Shown here piece by piece: positions 53,374 to 62,309 of a stretch of 64,000 bases of DNA. A program made the translations under genes and the position numbers. The DNA comes from Microbacterium sp. SMR1 (GTDB lineage Bacteria; Actinomycetota; Actinomycetes; Actinomycetales; Microbacteriaceae), in NCBI RefSeq assembly GCF_003289625.1, contig NZ_QMBN01000002.1:704610-768609 (forward strand), read 5' to 3'. Each line of letters opens with the position of its first letter. The first letter of the stretch is position 1. The notes under the pieces are model-generated. The model had not been told where the DNA came from, made no database searches, and was given only the letters and a program-made list of their open reading frames with translations.

Positions 53374-54639
53374 TCAGTTCATCTGTTCGGTCGAGATGGA
53401 GTTGATGTTCGCCACGGTCTGCTCGAGCGTCTGCTCGCCGCTGAGGTATTTGATGGTCTCGTCCTTCAGCGGCTCGCTGTCGATCGCGAGTCCGGTGTAG
53501 CTGTTCTTCAGCCCGTCGACGGTCTGACGTGCCGCGATCTCGGGCGATTCGGCGATCTCGCCGTTGTAGAGGTCGAACGCGTACGCGTCGTCCTGGTAGC
53601 TCACCTCGAGGCCCTCGAGGGCCGGCAGGCAGCCGGAGACCTCGCAGTACGCGCGGTAGTTCTCGGGCTGGTACATCCACTTCACGAAGTCGAGCGTCTC
53701 CTGCTCGACGCCGGTGCCGTCGTAGGCGACGATCCACGAGGCGGCGCCGTAGTTCGTCGAGCGGACCGGCTGCTGGGGAAGCGGCACCGACAGCCACTCG
53801 AAGTCGGTGATGTTGGCCTGGAAGTCGGCGATCTGCCAGACACCCGACATGTAGCCCGCGACGCGACCGCTCTTGAAGGTCGCGCTGGGGTCGTCGCCCG
53901 CAGCCCAGACGGCCTTGGGCATGAACCCGTCGTCGTTGAGCTTCTTGAAGTACTCGAGGGCCTTCTCGCCCTCGGCGTCGAGGGCCCAGGTGCCGTCGCT
54001 CTGCTCGGTGACGCCCTGGCTGCCGAACTCGAAGAGGAAGGCGCGCAGGCGGTGGGCCGAGCTGTCCATGACGGCGCCGAACTCGGCGTCGGTCTTCTCG
54101 ACGACCTCGCCAGCGCGCTGGACGTACTCGTCCCACGTCCACTGCTGGTCGAGGGAGGTCGGGTACTCCACGCCGGCGGCATCCCACAGCGACTTGTTGA
54201 TGAACATGCCGACGCCGGTCAGCGTCGTCGGGAGGGCCTTGACCTTGCCGTCACTCGGGTCCTCGACGCGCAGGGCCGGGATGACCTTCGCCTCCTCGGC
54301 GATGTCGGTGAGATCGAGCATGCGGGCGGTCCAGGCGGGGTCGGCGTCCGGTGCCGCGGCCAGGGCCGGGAGGTCGTTGGCCTGCGAGGCCGTGCGCAGT
54401 CGCGTGCGCAGGTCGTCGTTGGGGACCTCGACGACGTTGACCTTGACGCCGGTCTCCTCCTCGTACTTCTCGGCCAGCATCGCGTAGCCGCCGCCCTGTG
54501 CGGCGTCGCCCGACTGCACGAACTGGAGGACGACCTGATCGCCTTCCCCGCCGCCCTGAGACGAGCAGCCGGCGAGCGCGAGGGCGCCGATCGTTGCTCC
54601 GACGAGGACGGTGGTGCGAATGGTGCGGGAACTCTTCAC
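53374..54639 (-). CDS. CUT1 ABC transporter sugar-binding lipoprotein
   Basis: A 421-residue binding protein; lipobox LALAGC, lipid on C25. Family features: LQFVQSGDAAQGGGYAML, KVNVVEVPNDDLRTRL, LPTTLTGVGMFINKSLW. It is first in an operon SBP, MalF, MalG, GH38, heparinase-like. Co-transcription with an alpha-mannosidase suggests import of mannose-containing or N-glycan-derived oligosaccharides. AAGGAGAAG precedes the ATG at 54639. Three candidate operators lie upstream in the divergent region shared with GH51. Confidence 0.92.
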   Translation of the reverse strand: MKSSRTIRTTVLVGATIGALALAGCSSQGGGEGDQVVLQFVQSGDAAQGGGYAMLAEKYEEETGVKVNVVEVPNDDLRTRLRTASQANDLPALAAAPDADPAWTARMLDLTDIAEEAKVIPALRVEDPSDGKVKALPTTLTGVGMFINKSLWDAAGVEYPTSLDQQWTWDEYVQRAGEVVEKTDAEFGAVMDSSAHRLRAFLFEFGSQGVTEQSDGTWALDAEGEKALEYFKKLNDDGFMPKAVWAAGDDPSATFKSGRVAGYMSGVWQIADFQANITDFEWLSVPLPQQPVRSTNYGAASWIVAYDGTGVEQETLDFVKWMYQPENYRAYCEVSGCLPALEGLEVSYQDDAYAFDLYNGEIAESPEIAARQTVDGLKNSYTGLAIDSEPLKDETIKYLSGEQTLEQTVANINSISTEQMN

Positions 54640-54712
54640 TGCTTCTCCTTCACACGCGCTCTGCGGTGAGCGCTCGATCGTGTCGCGTCAGGCCGTGGTG
54701 CAATTGTCGGCA

Positions 54713-54722
54713 TGTCATGACA
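54713..54722. promoter_or_regulatory. Perfect 10-bp palindrome in GH51/mannosidase-importer promoter
   Basis: TGTCATGACA is self-complementary and also fits the degenerate IolR motif KGWCHTRACA on both strands. It is enclosed by ATTGTC (54703-54708) and GACAAT (54719-54724), a second inverted pair. Which regulator binds is unknown. Confidence 0.45.
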
Positions 54723-54761
54723 ATGTGGGTGAGACATACGGTAGCCCTCCACCGCCCATCC

Positions 54762-54777
54762 GGCAAGCGCTTCCCGT
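54762..54777. promoter_or_regulatory. Class B LacI-type operator
   Basis: GGCAAGCGCTTCCCGT keeps the AAGCGCTT core palindrome. It lies in the 224-bp gap between the binding-protein and GH51 genes. Confidence 0.65.
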
Positions 54778-54808
54778 TTCGAAGCCGTAAAAGCTGAGCG
54801 AGGGATGA

Positions 54809-54824
54809 ATGTTACCGGTAACGT
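54809..54824. promoter_or_regulatory. LacI-type operator with TACCGGTA core upstream of GH51
   Basis: ATGTTACCGGTAACGT is one base from a perfect 16-bp palindrome. Its arms resemble class A (ATGTT...AACAT) but the centre is CCGG instead of GACGTC. It is 40 bp before the GH51 ATG and is unique in the window. Confidence 0.75.
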
Positions 54825-54863
54825 GACAGGTCAACGTCCTTCGCCAGTGCCGGAAAGGTCCTC

Positions 54864-56384
54864 ATGAGCACCCACGGGTCCCTTGATCCCCACGCCGTTC
54901 TCACCGTCGTCGATCGGCGCATCTTCGGGGGCTTCGTCGAGCACCTCGGTCGTCACATCTATGACGGCATCCACGAGCCCGGACACCCGTCCGCGGGTCC
55001 CGATGGTTTCCGGCGCGATGTCGTCGACCTCGTGCGGGAGCTCGGCGTCTCGACGATCCGGTACCCCGGCGGCAACTTCGTCTCGGGCTACCGCTGGGAG
55101 GACGGCGTCGGTCCCCGCGAGGAGCGCCCGCGGCGCCTCGACCTCGCGTGGCATTCGACCGAGACGAACGAGGTCGGGCTCCACGAGTTCTCAGACTGGC
55201 TCGAGCTCGTCGGCAGCGACCTCATGCTCGCGGTGAATCTCGGCACCCGCGGCACGCAGGAGGCTCTCGATCTCCTCGAGTACGCCAACCTCGACGCCGA
55301 CACCGCCTGGACCCGCAAGCGCGCGGAGCACGGGCGACCCGAGCCCCTCGGCGTGCGGATGTGGTGCCTGGGCAACGAGATGGACGGACCGTGGCAGCTC
55401 GGTCACCGCAACGCCGACGACTACGGCAAGCTCGCCTCCCGCACCGCCAAGGCGATGCGGATGATGCAACCCGACCTCGAGCTGGTCGTCTGCGGCTCGT
55501 CGGGGAGCGGGATGCCGACCTTCGGGTCGTGGGAGCGCACGGTGCTCGAGCACACCTTCGAGGACGTCGACTTCATCTCCTGCCACTCCTACTACCAGGA
55601 GCGCGGCGGCGACGCGCAGGAGTTCCTCGCTTCCGGCGTCGACATGGCGCGCTTCATCGAGTCGGTCGTCGCGATCGCCGACTCCGTCGCCGCGACCAAG
55701 CGCAGCGACAAGCGCATCATGATCTCGTTCGACGAGTGGAACGTCTGGTACCTGTTCGACGAGAACGGCGAGCAGGACGACAAGCCCGAGGAGGCGGGCT
55801 GGCCCGTCGCACCCCGCCTGCTCGAAGACCGGTACCACGCGCTCGACGCCGTCGTCTTCGGCGACCTGCTGATCACGCTGCTGCAGCACGCCGACCGGGT
55901 GCGCTCGGCGTCCCTCGCGCAGCTCGTCAACGTCATCGCGCCGATCATGACCGAGCCCGGCGGTCCCGCCTGGCGCCAGACCACGTTCTTCCCCTTCTCG
56001 ATCACTTCGCGCCTCACCGGCGAGCAGGTCGTGCGCGTGCCGCTCGACGGTGCGACCGTGACCAGCTCGCGCTTCGGCGAGATCCCCGCCGTCAACGCCG
56101 TCGCGACGGTCGGCGAGCAGGGGACGAGCGTCTTCGTCGTCAACCGGTCGGTCGACGAGGCGGCCACCATGCGTCTCGATGTCTCCGCGCTGATCGCGGA
56201 GCTCGGCCGCGAGCCGCGCATCGCGGAGTCTCACCTGCTGCACGACGACGACATGTACGCCGCGAACACGCTCGACGATCCGGAGCGGGTCGGGGTCGCG
56301 CCGCTCGAGGATGCCGTCATCCGCGACGGCATCCTCGAGGTCCCCCTTCCGCCCGTGAGCTGGGCAGCCCTGCTGCTGGCCTGA
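54864..56384 (+). CDS. GH51 alpha-L-arabinofuranosidase
   Basis: A 506-residue intracellular enzyme releasing terminal arabinofuranose. E172 in CLGNEMDGPWQ is the likely acid/base and E291 in SFDEWNVWY the nucleophile. FGGFVEHLGRHIYDGI at the N-terminus and STIRYPGGNFVSGYRW are family signatures; length is normal. AAAGGT precedes the ATG at 54864. A TACCGGTA-type operator lies 40 bp upstream. Arabinan, arabinoxylan or arabinogalactan side chains are all possible substrates; the cluster context favours arabinogalactan. Confidence 0.93.
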   Translation: MSTHGSLDPHAVLTVVDRRIFGGFVEHLGRHIYDGIHEPGHPSAGPDGFRRDVVDLVRELGVSTIRYPGGNFVSGYRWEDGVGPREERPRRLDLAWHSTETNEVGLHEFSDWLELVGSDLMLAVNLGTRGTQEALDLLEYANLDADTAWTRKRAEHGRPEPLGVRMWCLGNEMDGPWQLGHRNADDYGKLASRTAKAMRMMQPDLELVVCGSSGSGMPTFGSWERTVLEHTFEDVDFISCHSYYQERGGDAQEFLASGVDMARFIESVVAIADSVAATKRSDKRIMISFDEWNVWYLFDENGEQDDKPEEAGWPVAPRLLEDRYHALDAVVFGDLLITLLQHADRVRSASLAQLVNVIAPIMTEPGGPAWRQTTFFPFSITSRLTGEQVVRVPLDGATVTSSRFGEIPAVNAVATVGEQGTSVFVVNRSVDEAATMRLDVSALIAELGREPRIAESHLLHDDDMYAANTLDDPERVGVAPLEDAVIRDGILEVPLPPVSWAALLLA

Positions 56385-56400
56385 GCGCGCCCGCTCAGGC
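56379..56400. terminator. Convergent terminator between GH51 and GH2
   Basis: GCCTGAGCG (56379-56387) and CGCTCAGGC (56392-56400) form a perfect 9-bp stem with loop CGCC. The arms contain both stop codons. Confidence 0.75.
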
Positions 56401-59346
56401 GGGGCTGAACAGCAGCCGCACCGACGCCGCGAAGGCGGGCACACGGTACCGGGGGAGCACCCCGGGGCCGCAGGTCGCCGTGCCGACACCCGACTGCGCG
56501 ATGTCGATCGAGAGGTGGGTCGCGGTGGGGGCGGGCAGGAGGGATGCGTGCGTCGTGTCGGCCAGGGTGCGCCGATCCCACGGCGACACCGTGACGGCGA
56601 CGCCGGCATCCGTGCTGCCACCTCGGAGCACGCGCACGCGCACGGCGCCCGTCTCGGTGTGGATCGTCGCGTCACGCACACCGCGCCTCGAGCCGCTCTC
56701 CTGCGGGCGGACGTGCGGGGTGACGAGGTCGGACGCGCCCACGCGGTGCCACCCGAAGTGGACGCCGGAGTCGGTGTCCGGGTAGCTCGGGCCGGGACCG
56801 TAGCCCGCGAAGTCGAGACCGACCGGCGCCCCCTCCAGGGTGAGGTCGATGCCGAGCCGCGCCCAGTCGACCTCCCAGGGCCCGTGCGGCTCGATGTCCA
56901 GGTGCAGCAGCAGTCCGTCCGCCACGGCGCGCCACGACCAGACCGCGTCGATCGCGGCGTCGTACGACGGCGTGCCGTCGCGGGTCCAGGCGGTGAGCGC
57001 CAGGTCGTCGCGCTCCGTCCCGCGCAGACGGGTCAGCATCCAGTCCATCCGCGCGGTCGCCCAGCGCTCGGCATAAGGCGGCAGGTCGGGCTCGTCCCAC
57101 CCCGCGGCCCGGTCGTTGTCGGTCGGTGCACGCCAGATGCCCAGGCGCGGCGGGTCGATCACGCGGGCGGTTCCGAGGACGAGCGGCCGAGCTCGGCGGT
57201 CGAAGAGCTCGGCGGCCGGCGCGGCCCCGTCCTCCCGCACCGGCGCACCGGTGCGCACGTGCTGTCCGCGGGCGACGACATGGCCGGGCGCCGCCCACGA
57301 GGTCTCGCCGCGCAGTGCCGCTTCGAGGGTGAGGACGTCGGCGACCGCCGGAGCCCGGCGGTCGTCCCGGGCTTCCGGGGGAAGCGCGACGACCGAGCGC
57401 TCCCGCGCGGCCGCCGCGACCTCCAGCTCGCCCTCGGCGACCACCACGCCATCGCGCTCGCGCCGCCACTGCACGCGCAGGTGCGACAGATCGATGTGGT
57501 CGTAACGATTGATCACCGCGGCCTCGCGACGGTCGGCGGCGATCTCGAACACGACCGGCGCGATGATCGCCGCGTAGTCGACGAGGCCGGGTCGCAGCTC
57601 GCGATCGGCGCTGACGAGCCCGTCGATGACGAAGTTGTGGTCGTGCACCGACTCGCCGAAGTCGCCGCCGTATCGGATGAGGCGGCGTCCGTTCTCGTCC
57701 CGGACGGCGATGCCGTGCTCGACCCACTCCCACACGAACGCACCGGCGATGCGGGGGTACCGCTCGACGAGTTCCCAGTACTCCTTCACGCCTCCCGGGC
57801 TGTTGCCCATCGCGTGCCCGAACTCGCACAGGATGAACGGCAGGCCGCGCCGCCGCGCCTCGTCGGCGGTCGCGTCGAACGCGACGGGATGCAGCGCCTC
57901 CTCGCCGATCCGGCGCACCTCCTCGTGCGAGGGGTACATCCGCGAGTAGACGTCGACGTCGCGGCTGGACCAGTCGCCCTCGTAGTGGATGAGCCGCGAC
58001 GGATCGTGACCGCGTACCCAATCGGCCATCGCCGTGATGTTCGAGCCGGCGCCGGACTCGTTGCCGAGCGACCACAGGATGACGCCGGCGTGATTGCGGT
58101 CGCGGGTCACGGTGCGGCGGATGCGGTCGAGGAACGCCTCGCGCCACGCGGGATCCGTGCTGGGGTTGCCACGCCACTCGACGTACTCGTACTCGTGGGT
58201 CTCGAGGTCGCACTCGTCGATGAGGTAGAGCCCGTACTCGTCCGCGAGATCGAGGAAGCCGGGGTGCGGGGGATAGTGCGACGTGCGCACCGCGTTGATG
58301 TTGTGCTGCTTCATCAGCTCGATGTCGCGGCGCGCCAGCGCCTCCGAGTGCACCCGCCCGTGCTCGGGGTCGTGCTCGTGCCGGTTGACGCCCCGCAGCG
58401 TGACGGGCCGTCCGTTGACCGTCAGGATGCCGCCGGCCGATGCCACCCGCCGGAATCCGACCCGCAGCGACACGCGTTCGGCGGCGGTGCTCAGAACCGC
58501 CTCGTAGAGCCGCGGCGTCTCGGCCGACCACGGCGAGACCTCGCCGGCGTCGATGAGTGCGGGCGCGAGCGCGGTGTCGACGATGCCGGCTCCGGTGCCG
58601 CGGACGACCGTGTCGATGCCGAGCTCGTCGATCCGGACGCGGACCTCGCCATCGGTCGCCACGCGCACGGCGAGCTCGCCACGGCCCGTCGCCGGATCGT
58701 AGTCACCCGTGACGAAGGCGTCGTCGATGCCGCCGGCCGGACGCGCGAGCAGCGCGACGCTGCGGAAGATGCCCGGCAGCCACCACATGTCCTGGTTCTC
58801 GAGGTAGGTGGCGTCCGAGAACTTCGCCACGCGCACCCCGATGACGTTGCCGGAGGGGCGCACGAGATCCGTCACGTCGAACTCGTGGGTCAGCCGGCTT
58901 CCCCGCGTCGAGCCGAGTCGCGCGCCGTTGAGGAACACGTCGGCGGCCGACTCGACACCGTCGAAGCGCAGCAGGATCCGTGAGTCCGCCACCGCCGCGA
59001 CGGTCTCGAGCGCGGGGTCGAGCTCGAACGTCCGGCGGTAGTCGCCGATCGGATTGCGGTCGGGCGGATGCGGCGGGTCGATCGGGAACGGGAACTGCAC
59101 GTTCGAGTAAGCGGGCAGCCCGAAACCGTTGAGGTTCCAGTGACCGGGGACCCCGAGTTCGGCCCAGTTCCCCGCCACGCCGTCGAGCCAGGTGTCGTCG
59201 GGGATGTCGAGCACCGACGCACTGAGGCGGAACTGCCACGTGCCGTCGAGGGTCTGCGCGGGCGCGTCCGAACGCAGGCGTGACCGCGGCGGCTCTGAGC
59301 CTTCGCCGGGCCCGATGCGCGCGACGTCGAAGATCGCCGCGCTCAT
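56395..59346 (-). CDS. GH2 beta-galactosidase (LacZ-like)
   Basis: A 983-residue five-domain enzyme of LacZ size. E430 in WSLGNESGAG is the acid/base and E508 in LCEFGHAMGNSPGG the nucleophile. N-terminal YRRTFELDP and RFDGVESAADVFLNG and C-terminal Bgal_small_N segment (GIWRAPTDND) complete the family layout. No signal peptide. The ATG overlaps the nagB stop by 4 bp, so it is the last gene of a ROK, kinase, nagB, GH2 operon. This setting suggests Gal-GlcNAc-type or galactan substrates rather than lactose. Confidence 0.93.
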   Translation of the reverse strand: MSAAIFDVARIGPGEGSEPPRSRLRSDAPAQTLDGTWQFRLSASVLDIPDDTWLDGVAGNWAELGVPGHWNLNGFGLPAYSNVQFPFPIDPPHPPDRNPIGDYRRTFELDPALETVAAVADSRILLRFDGVESAADVFLNGARLGSTRGSRLTHEFDVTDLVRPSGNVIGVRVAKFSDATYLENQDMWWLPGIFRSVALLARPAGGIDDAFVTGDYDPATGRGELAVRVATDGEVRVRIDELGIDTVVRGTGAGIVDTALAPALIDAGEVSPWSAETPRLYEAVLSTAAERVSLRVGFRRVASAGGILTVNGRPVTLRGVNRHEHDPEHGRVHSEALARRDIELMKQHNINAVRTSHYPPHPGFLDLADEYGLYLIDECDLETHEYEYVEWRGNPSTDPAWREAFLDRIRRTVTRDRNHAGVILWSLGNESGAGSNITAMADWVRGHDPSRLIHYEGDWSSRDVDVYSRMYPSHEEVRRIGEEALHPVAFDATADEARRRGLPFILCEFGHAMGNSPGGVKEYWELVERYPRIAGAFVWEWVEHGIAVRDENGRRLIRYGGDFGESVHDHNFVIDGLVSADRELRPGLVDYAAIIAPVVFEIAADRREAAVINRYDHIDLSHLRVQWRRERDGVVVAEGELEVAAAARERSVVALPPEARDDRRAPAVADVLTLEAALRGETSWAAPGHVVARGQHVRTGAPVREDGAAPAAELFDRRARPLVLGTARVIDPPRLGIWRAPTDNDRAAGWDEPDLPPYAERWATARMDWMLTRLRGTERDDLALTAWTRDGTPSYDAAIDAVWSWRAVADGLLLHLDIEPHGPWEVDWARLGIDLTLEGAPVGLDFAGYGPGPSYPDTDSGVHFGWHRVGASDLVTPHVRPQESGSRRGVRDATIHTETGAVRVRVLRGGSTDAGVAVTVSPWDRRTLADTTHASLLPAPTATHLSIDIAQSGVGTATCGPGVLPRYRVPAFAASVRLLFSPA

Positions 59347-60101
59347 GCGTTCACCGAGGGAGTCGCCAGGGCCGGGGAGAGCCGAGATGCGGCGGCGTCG
59401 TCGAGAAAGAGGGTCACATCGGGATGCCGCTGAAGGAAGGACGCCGGCACCGCGGCGGTCACGGGGCCTTCGACCCCGCGGGCGATGGCGTCGGCCTTAT
59501 GCCCGCCCGTCGCGACGAGGACGATGTGCCGCGCCTCGAGGATCGTCCCCACGCCCTGCGTGAGGGCGTGAGTGGGGACGGGGTCGGCCGGGTCGAGGAA
59601 GAACCGGCTGTTGTCGGCGATCGTCTGCGCGGCCAGCTCCACGACGCGGGTGCGCGAGTCGGCGGCCGAGCCGGGTTCATTGAAGCCGATATGCCCGTTC
59701 GTCCCGATGCCGAGGATCTGCAGGTCGACGCCGCCCGCCCGCGCGATGGCACGCTCGTAGGCTTCGGCGGCAGCGCCGGCATCCGCTGCCGCACCGTTGG
59801 GGACGTGCACGCGGGCGGGGTCGAGGTGCAGCGGCGCGGTCACCTCGCGAGCGATGACGGAGTGGTAGCTCTCGGGGTGGTCCGGGGCGAGGCCGACGTA
59901 CTCGTCGAGCGCGAAGGCCGTCGCCGACGACAGATCGAGTCCGGCGCGAACGAGAATGGCCAACGACCGGTACAGCGGCTGCGGCGACGAACCGGTCGCG
60001 ACGCCGAGCACGAGGTCCGGGCGGTCGTCGGCCGCTGAGGCGACCGCGTGCGCGGCAGCCGCGCCGGTCGTGACGGGGTCGGGGGACACGATGATTCTCA
60101 C
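59343..60101 (-). CDS. nagB: Glucosamine-6-phosphate deaminase
   Basis: A 252-residue aldose-ketose isomerase turning glucosamine-6-phosphate into fructose-6-phosphate and ammonia. LGVATGSSPQPLY binds phosphate, FALDEYVGL holds the catalytic aspartate, and GIGTNGHIGFNEPG is the diagnostic NagB motif. GTG at 60101 overlaps the kinase stop by 4 bp; the longer frame lies inside the kinase gene. No nagA (deacetylase) is in the window, so that step must be encoded elsewhere. Confidence 0.92.
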   Translation of the reverse strand: MRIIVSPDPVTTGAAAAHAVASAADDRPDLVLGVATGSSPQPLYRSLAILVRAGLDLSSATAFALDEYVGLAPDHPESYHSVIAREVTAPLHLDPARVHVPNGAAADAGAAAEAYERAIARAGGVDLQILGIGTNGHIGFNEPGSAADSRTRVVELAAQTIADNSRFFLDPADPVPTHALTQGVGTILEARHIVLVATGGHKADAIARGVEGPVTAAVPASFLQRHPDVTLFLDDAAASRLSPALATPSVNA

Positions 60102-61033
60102 GAAGTGCCTTTCGGTGCGGAGCGGGCGGCGAGACGGTGGGCGAGGGCGAGGGCCCCGAAGGCGGGCGCGGTATCGAGGACGGTGACGTTGAGCGCCCCG
60201 TCGCGCGCGGCCACGGCCGTGCGCAGCCCGGCCGCAAGCGCCGGCTGGGCTGTCATCACCCCGCCGGCGGCGATGACGTCGCGGCCCCGGGCACCGCGAG
60301 CCCGCACCGCCATCACGAGGTCCGCCAGGTGCGCCGTCGCGCGTTCGACCACCTCGCGAGCCAGGGGCGATCCGGCGGCGAGAGCCTCGAACACCCGCGG
60401 CGCCAGCCGGCCCCAGGTGTCTTCGCTCGCGTCGGCCTGGAAGCGCAGCGCCAGTTCGACGGCGTCGTGCGCGCCAAGCGCGTCGAGGAGCGATCGCGCG
60501 AGGGGATCGCGGAGCGCCGCAGCTCCGTCGCGGTCGACGGCGCGCAGCACGGCCAGCACCGCGCCGCGCGCGAGGCCGGGAGCGCTCGCGTCGTCGGCGA
60601 TCAGCCATCCGTGCCCGTCCGCGGCGATCGGCGCTCCGTCCGGTCCCGCGCCCACGACGATCGAACCGGTGCCGGCGATGACGCAGATGGCGGTGTCGCG
60701 CCGCATGGCGGGAGCGAGCAGCACGGCGTCGTTGACGACATCGACGAGTCCGGGGAGTCGGTCGCGCAGGAGGGCGGTCGCGCGCTGCCGCTGACCGGCG
60801 TTGTCGACACCGTGCGCTCCGATGACGGTGGCCGTCGGTGCACGCCCGACGGCGGACAGCACGGCCTCGCTGAGGCGGTCGAAGTTGGCGACGTCGTCGA
60901 AGAGCGAGCCGTGCCGCCAGCTCGGGCTCGGGACGATCACGTCGATGTCGACTCCGGGGCCTGAGGCGACGATCTGCGTCTTGGTGCCGCCGACGTCGAC
61001 GCCGACGATCGGACCGGAGACGGGGCGGGGCAT
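60098..61033 (-). CDS. BadF/BadG-type ATPase, N-acetylglucosamine kinase-like
   Basis: A 311-residue sugar kinase of the ASKHA fold. GVDVGGTKTQIVAS near the N-terminus is the phosphate-1 motif, CVIAGTGSIVVGAG the phosphate-2/adenosine region, and AAGGVMTAQPAL the C-terminal nucleotide site. The family includes eukaryotic GlcNAc kinase; coupling to nagB makes amino-sugar phosphorylation likely. I use the ATG at 61033, which follows the ROK stop; a TTG at 61045 overlaps it by 8 bp. Confidence 0.83.
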   Translation of the reverse strand: MPRPVSGPIVGVDVGGTKTQIVASGPGVDIDVIVPSPSWRHGSLFDDVANFDRLSEAVLSAVGRAPTATVIGAHGVDNAGQRQRATALLRDRLPGLVDVVNDAVLLAPAMRRDTAICVIAGTGSIVVGAGPDGAPIAADGHGWLIADDASAPGLARGAVLAVLRAVDRDGAAALRDPLARSLLDALGAHDAVELALRFQADASEDTWGRLAPRVFEALAAGSPLAREVVERATAHLADLVMAVRARGARGRDVIAAGGVMTAQPALAAGLRTAVAARDGALNVTVLDTAPAFGALALAHRLAARSAPKGTS

Positions 61034-61037
61034 CGGC

Positions 61038-62216
61038 TCAGGCAAGGTAGAGCGCTCCGTTCACGCGGTCGATCGCGAGCTGTCCGATGCCCACGACGGC
61101 GGCGCGCTCGCCGAGCTCGCCCAGGAGGATCCGCGGCGGCGCGGGGAGGCGTCCGGCCAGCCGCCGGTCGATCTCGTCGACCAGCAGGCCGGCACGCTCG
61201 GGAAGGGCGCCGGCGAGGATGACCTCCCCGCAGTCGAGGACGACCGCCAGTGCTGCGACCGACATCGCGATGTAGTCCAGGAGCTCGGTCGCCGCCGACC
61301 GCGCGGCTTCGGAGCCGTCGGCGTACTCGTCGAGGATGCCGAGGGTCGATTCTCGCCGGGCGAGCGTCGAGCGCGAAGCCCCGACCTCGAGGATGCGGGT
61401 CTCGAGGTCGCCCCCTGCGGCGGGGGAGCGGGTGAAGCCGGAACGGTCGGCGATCAGGTGCCCGATCTCGCCGGCGGCGGCGCGCGCGCCGCGCAGCAGC
61501 CGACCGTCGGCGACGATTCCGGCTCCGAGGCCGACGCCCAGGAGGAACGCGGCCATGTTGGCGCTTCCCCGACCGGCCCCGTGGGACCATTCCCCGACCG
61601 CGACGGCGTTGGCGTCGTTCTCGACCACGGTGGGCAGCCCGGTCCGTTCGGCGACGAGGTCGCGGAGCGGGACGTCGACCCAGCCGAGCTCCACCGAGTC
61701 GCCGACGCGTCCCGTCGGGGCGACGACGCCGGGAACGGCCACGCCGACGCCGTTCGCCGGGATGCCGCGTTGTGCGGCCGCCCCGCGGAGGTCGTCGATG
61801 AGTTCGAGGGTTCCGTTCAGGCGCGACGCGGGGTCGAGCGAGCCGTCGGGGCCGACGAGCGAACGTTCCTCGGTGTGGCGGATGTCACCGTTGAGATCGA
61901 TCAGGGCACCGCGGGCACAGGTGTCCGTCACGTCGAGGGCGATGACGCTGCGGGTCTCCCCGGCGAATCGGTAGCGGTGCGACGGCCGGCCGATCGCGCC
62001 GTCGAGGTCGCGTTCGACCACGATCGCGCCGTCCTCGACCAGTCGGGTGCACAGCCGATGGACCGTCGCCGTGGCGAGACCGGTCGCCTCGACGAGCTCG
62101 ACGCGGCCGAGCGGGCCGCGGGTGCGCAGCGCATCGAGGATCGCGGTCTGATTGATCAGCGCCGCGGTGCGCGTCGTCGCCGTGGCCCGGCTCGGGGCTG
62201 CCTCATCGTGCGTCAT
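61038..62216 (-). CDS. ROK-family transcriptional regulator (NagC/Mlc-like)
   Basis: A 392-residue repressor. The winged helix (about residues 18-70, LVEATGLATATVHRLCTRLV) precedes a ROK sugar-sensor domain with VVENDANAVAVGEW and GVGLGAGIVADGRLL. The CxCGxxGCxE zinc cluster of most ROK proteins is missing: after GEIGHLIADRSG the segment has no cysteines. Start ATG 62216 is supported by GAGGAA upstream; the frame remains open to 62675 across the divergent gene. It probably controls its own operon (kinase, nagB, GH2) and the divergent reductase/fucosidase. Confidence 0.85.
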   Translation of the reverse strand: MTHDEAAPSRATATTRTAALINQTAILDALRTRGPLGRVELVEATGLATATVHRLCTRLVEDGAIVVERDLDGAIGRPSHRYRFAGETRSVIALDVTDTCARGALIDLNGDIRHTEERSLVGPDGSLDPASRLNGTLELIDDLRGAAAQRGIPANGVGVAVPGVVAPTGRVGDSVELGWVDVPLRDLVAERTGLPTVVENDANAVAVGEWSHGAGRGSANMAAFLLGVGLGAGIVADGRLLRGARAAAGEIGHLIADRSGFTRSPAAGGDLETRILEVGASRSTLARRESTLGILDEYADGSEAARSAATELLDYIAMSVAALAVVLDCGEVILAGALPERAGLLVDEIDRRLAGRLPAPPRILLGELGERAAVVGIGQLAIDRVNGALYLA

Positions 62217-62244
62217 GCGTTCCTCGATCTCATCGCGGGGGCCA

Positions 62245-62271
62245 TTGCAGAATATATCTCGCACTGATAAA
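62245..62271. promoter_or_regulatory. AT-rich divergent promoter region
   Basis: The stretch TTGCAGAATATATCTC (62245-62260) followed by a GATAAAAAA run is the most AT-rich in the window's last third. It lies between the ROK gene and the reductase gene. AATATATCT (62251-62259) is shared with the region before the GntR gene; read on the minus strand it offers TATATT, 35 bp before the ROK ATG. Confidence 0.45.
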
Positions 62272-62309
62272 AAAGCACACGACCCGACCTCGACCCTCCC
62301 GGAGACACA

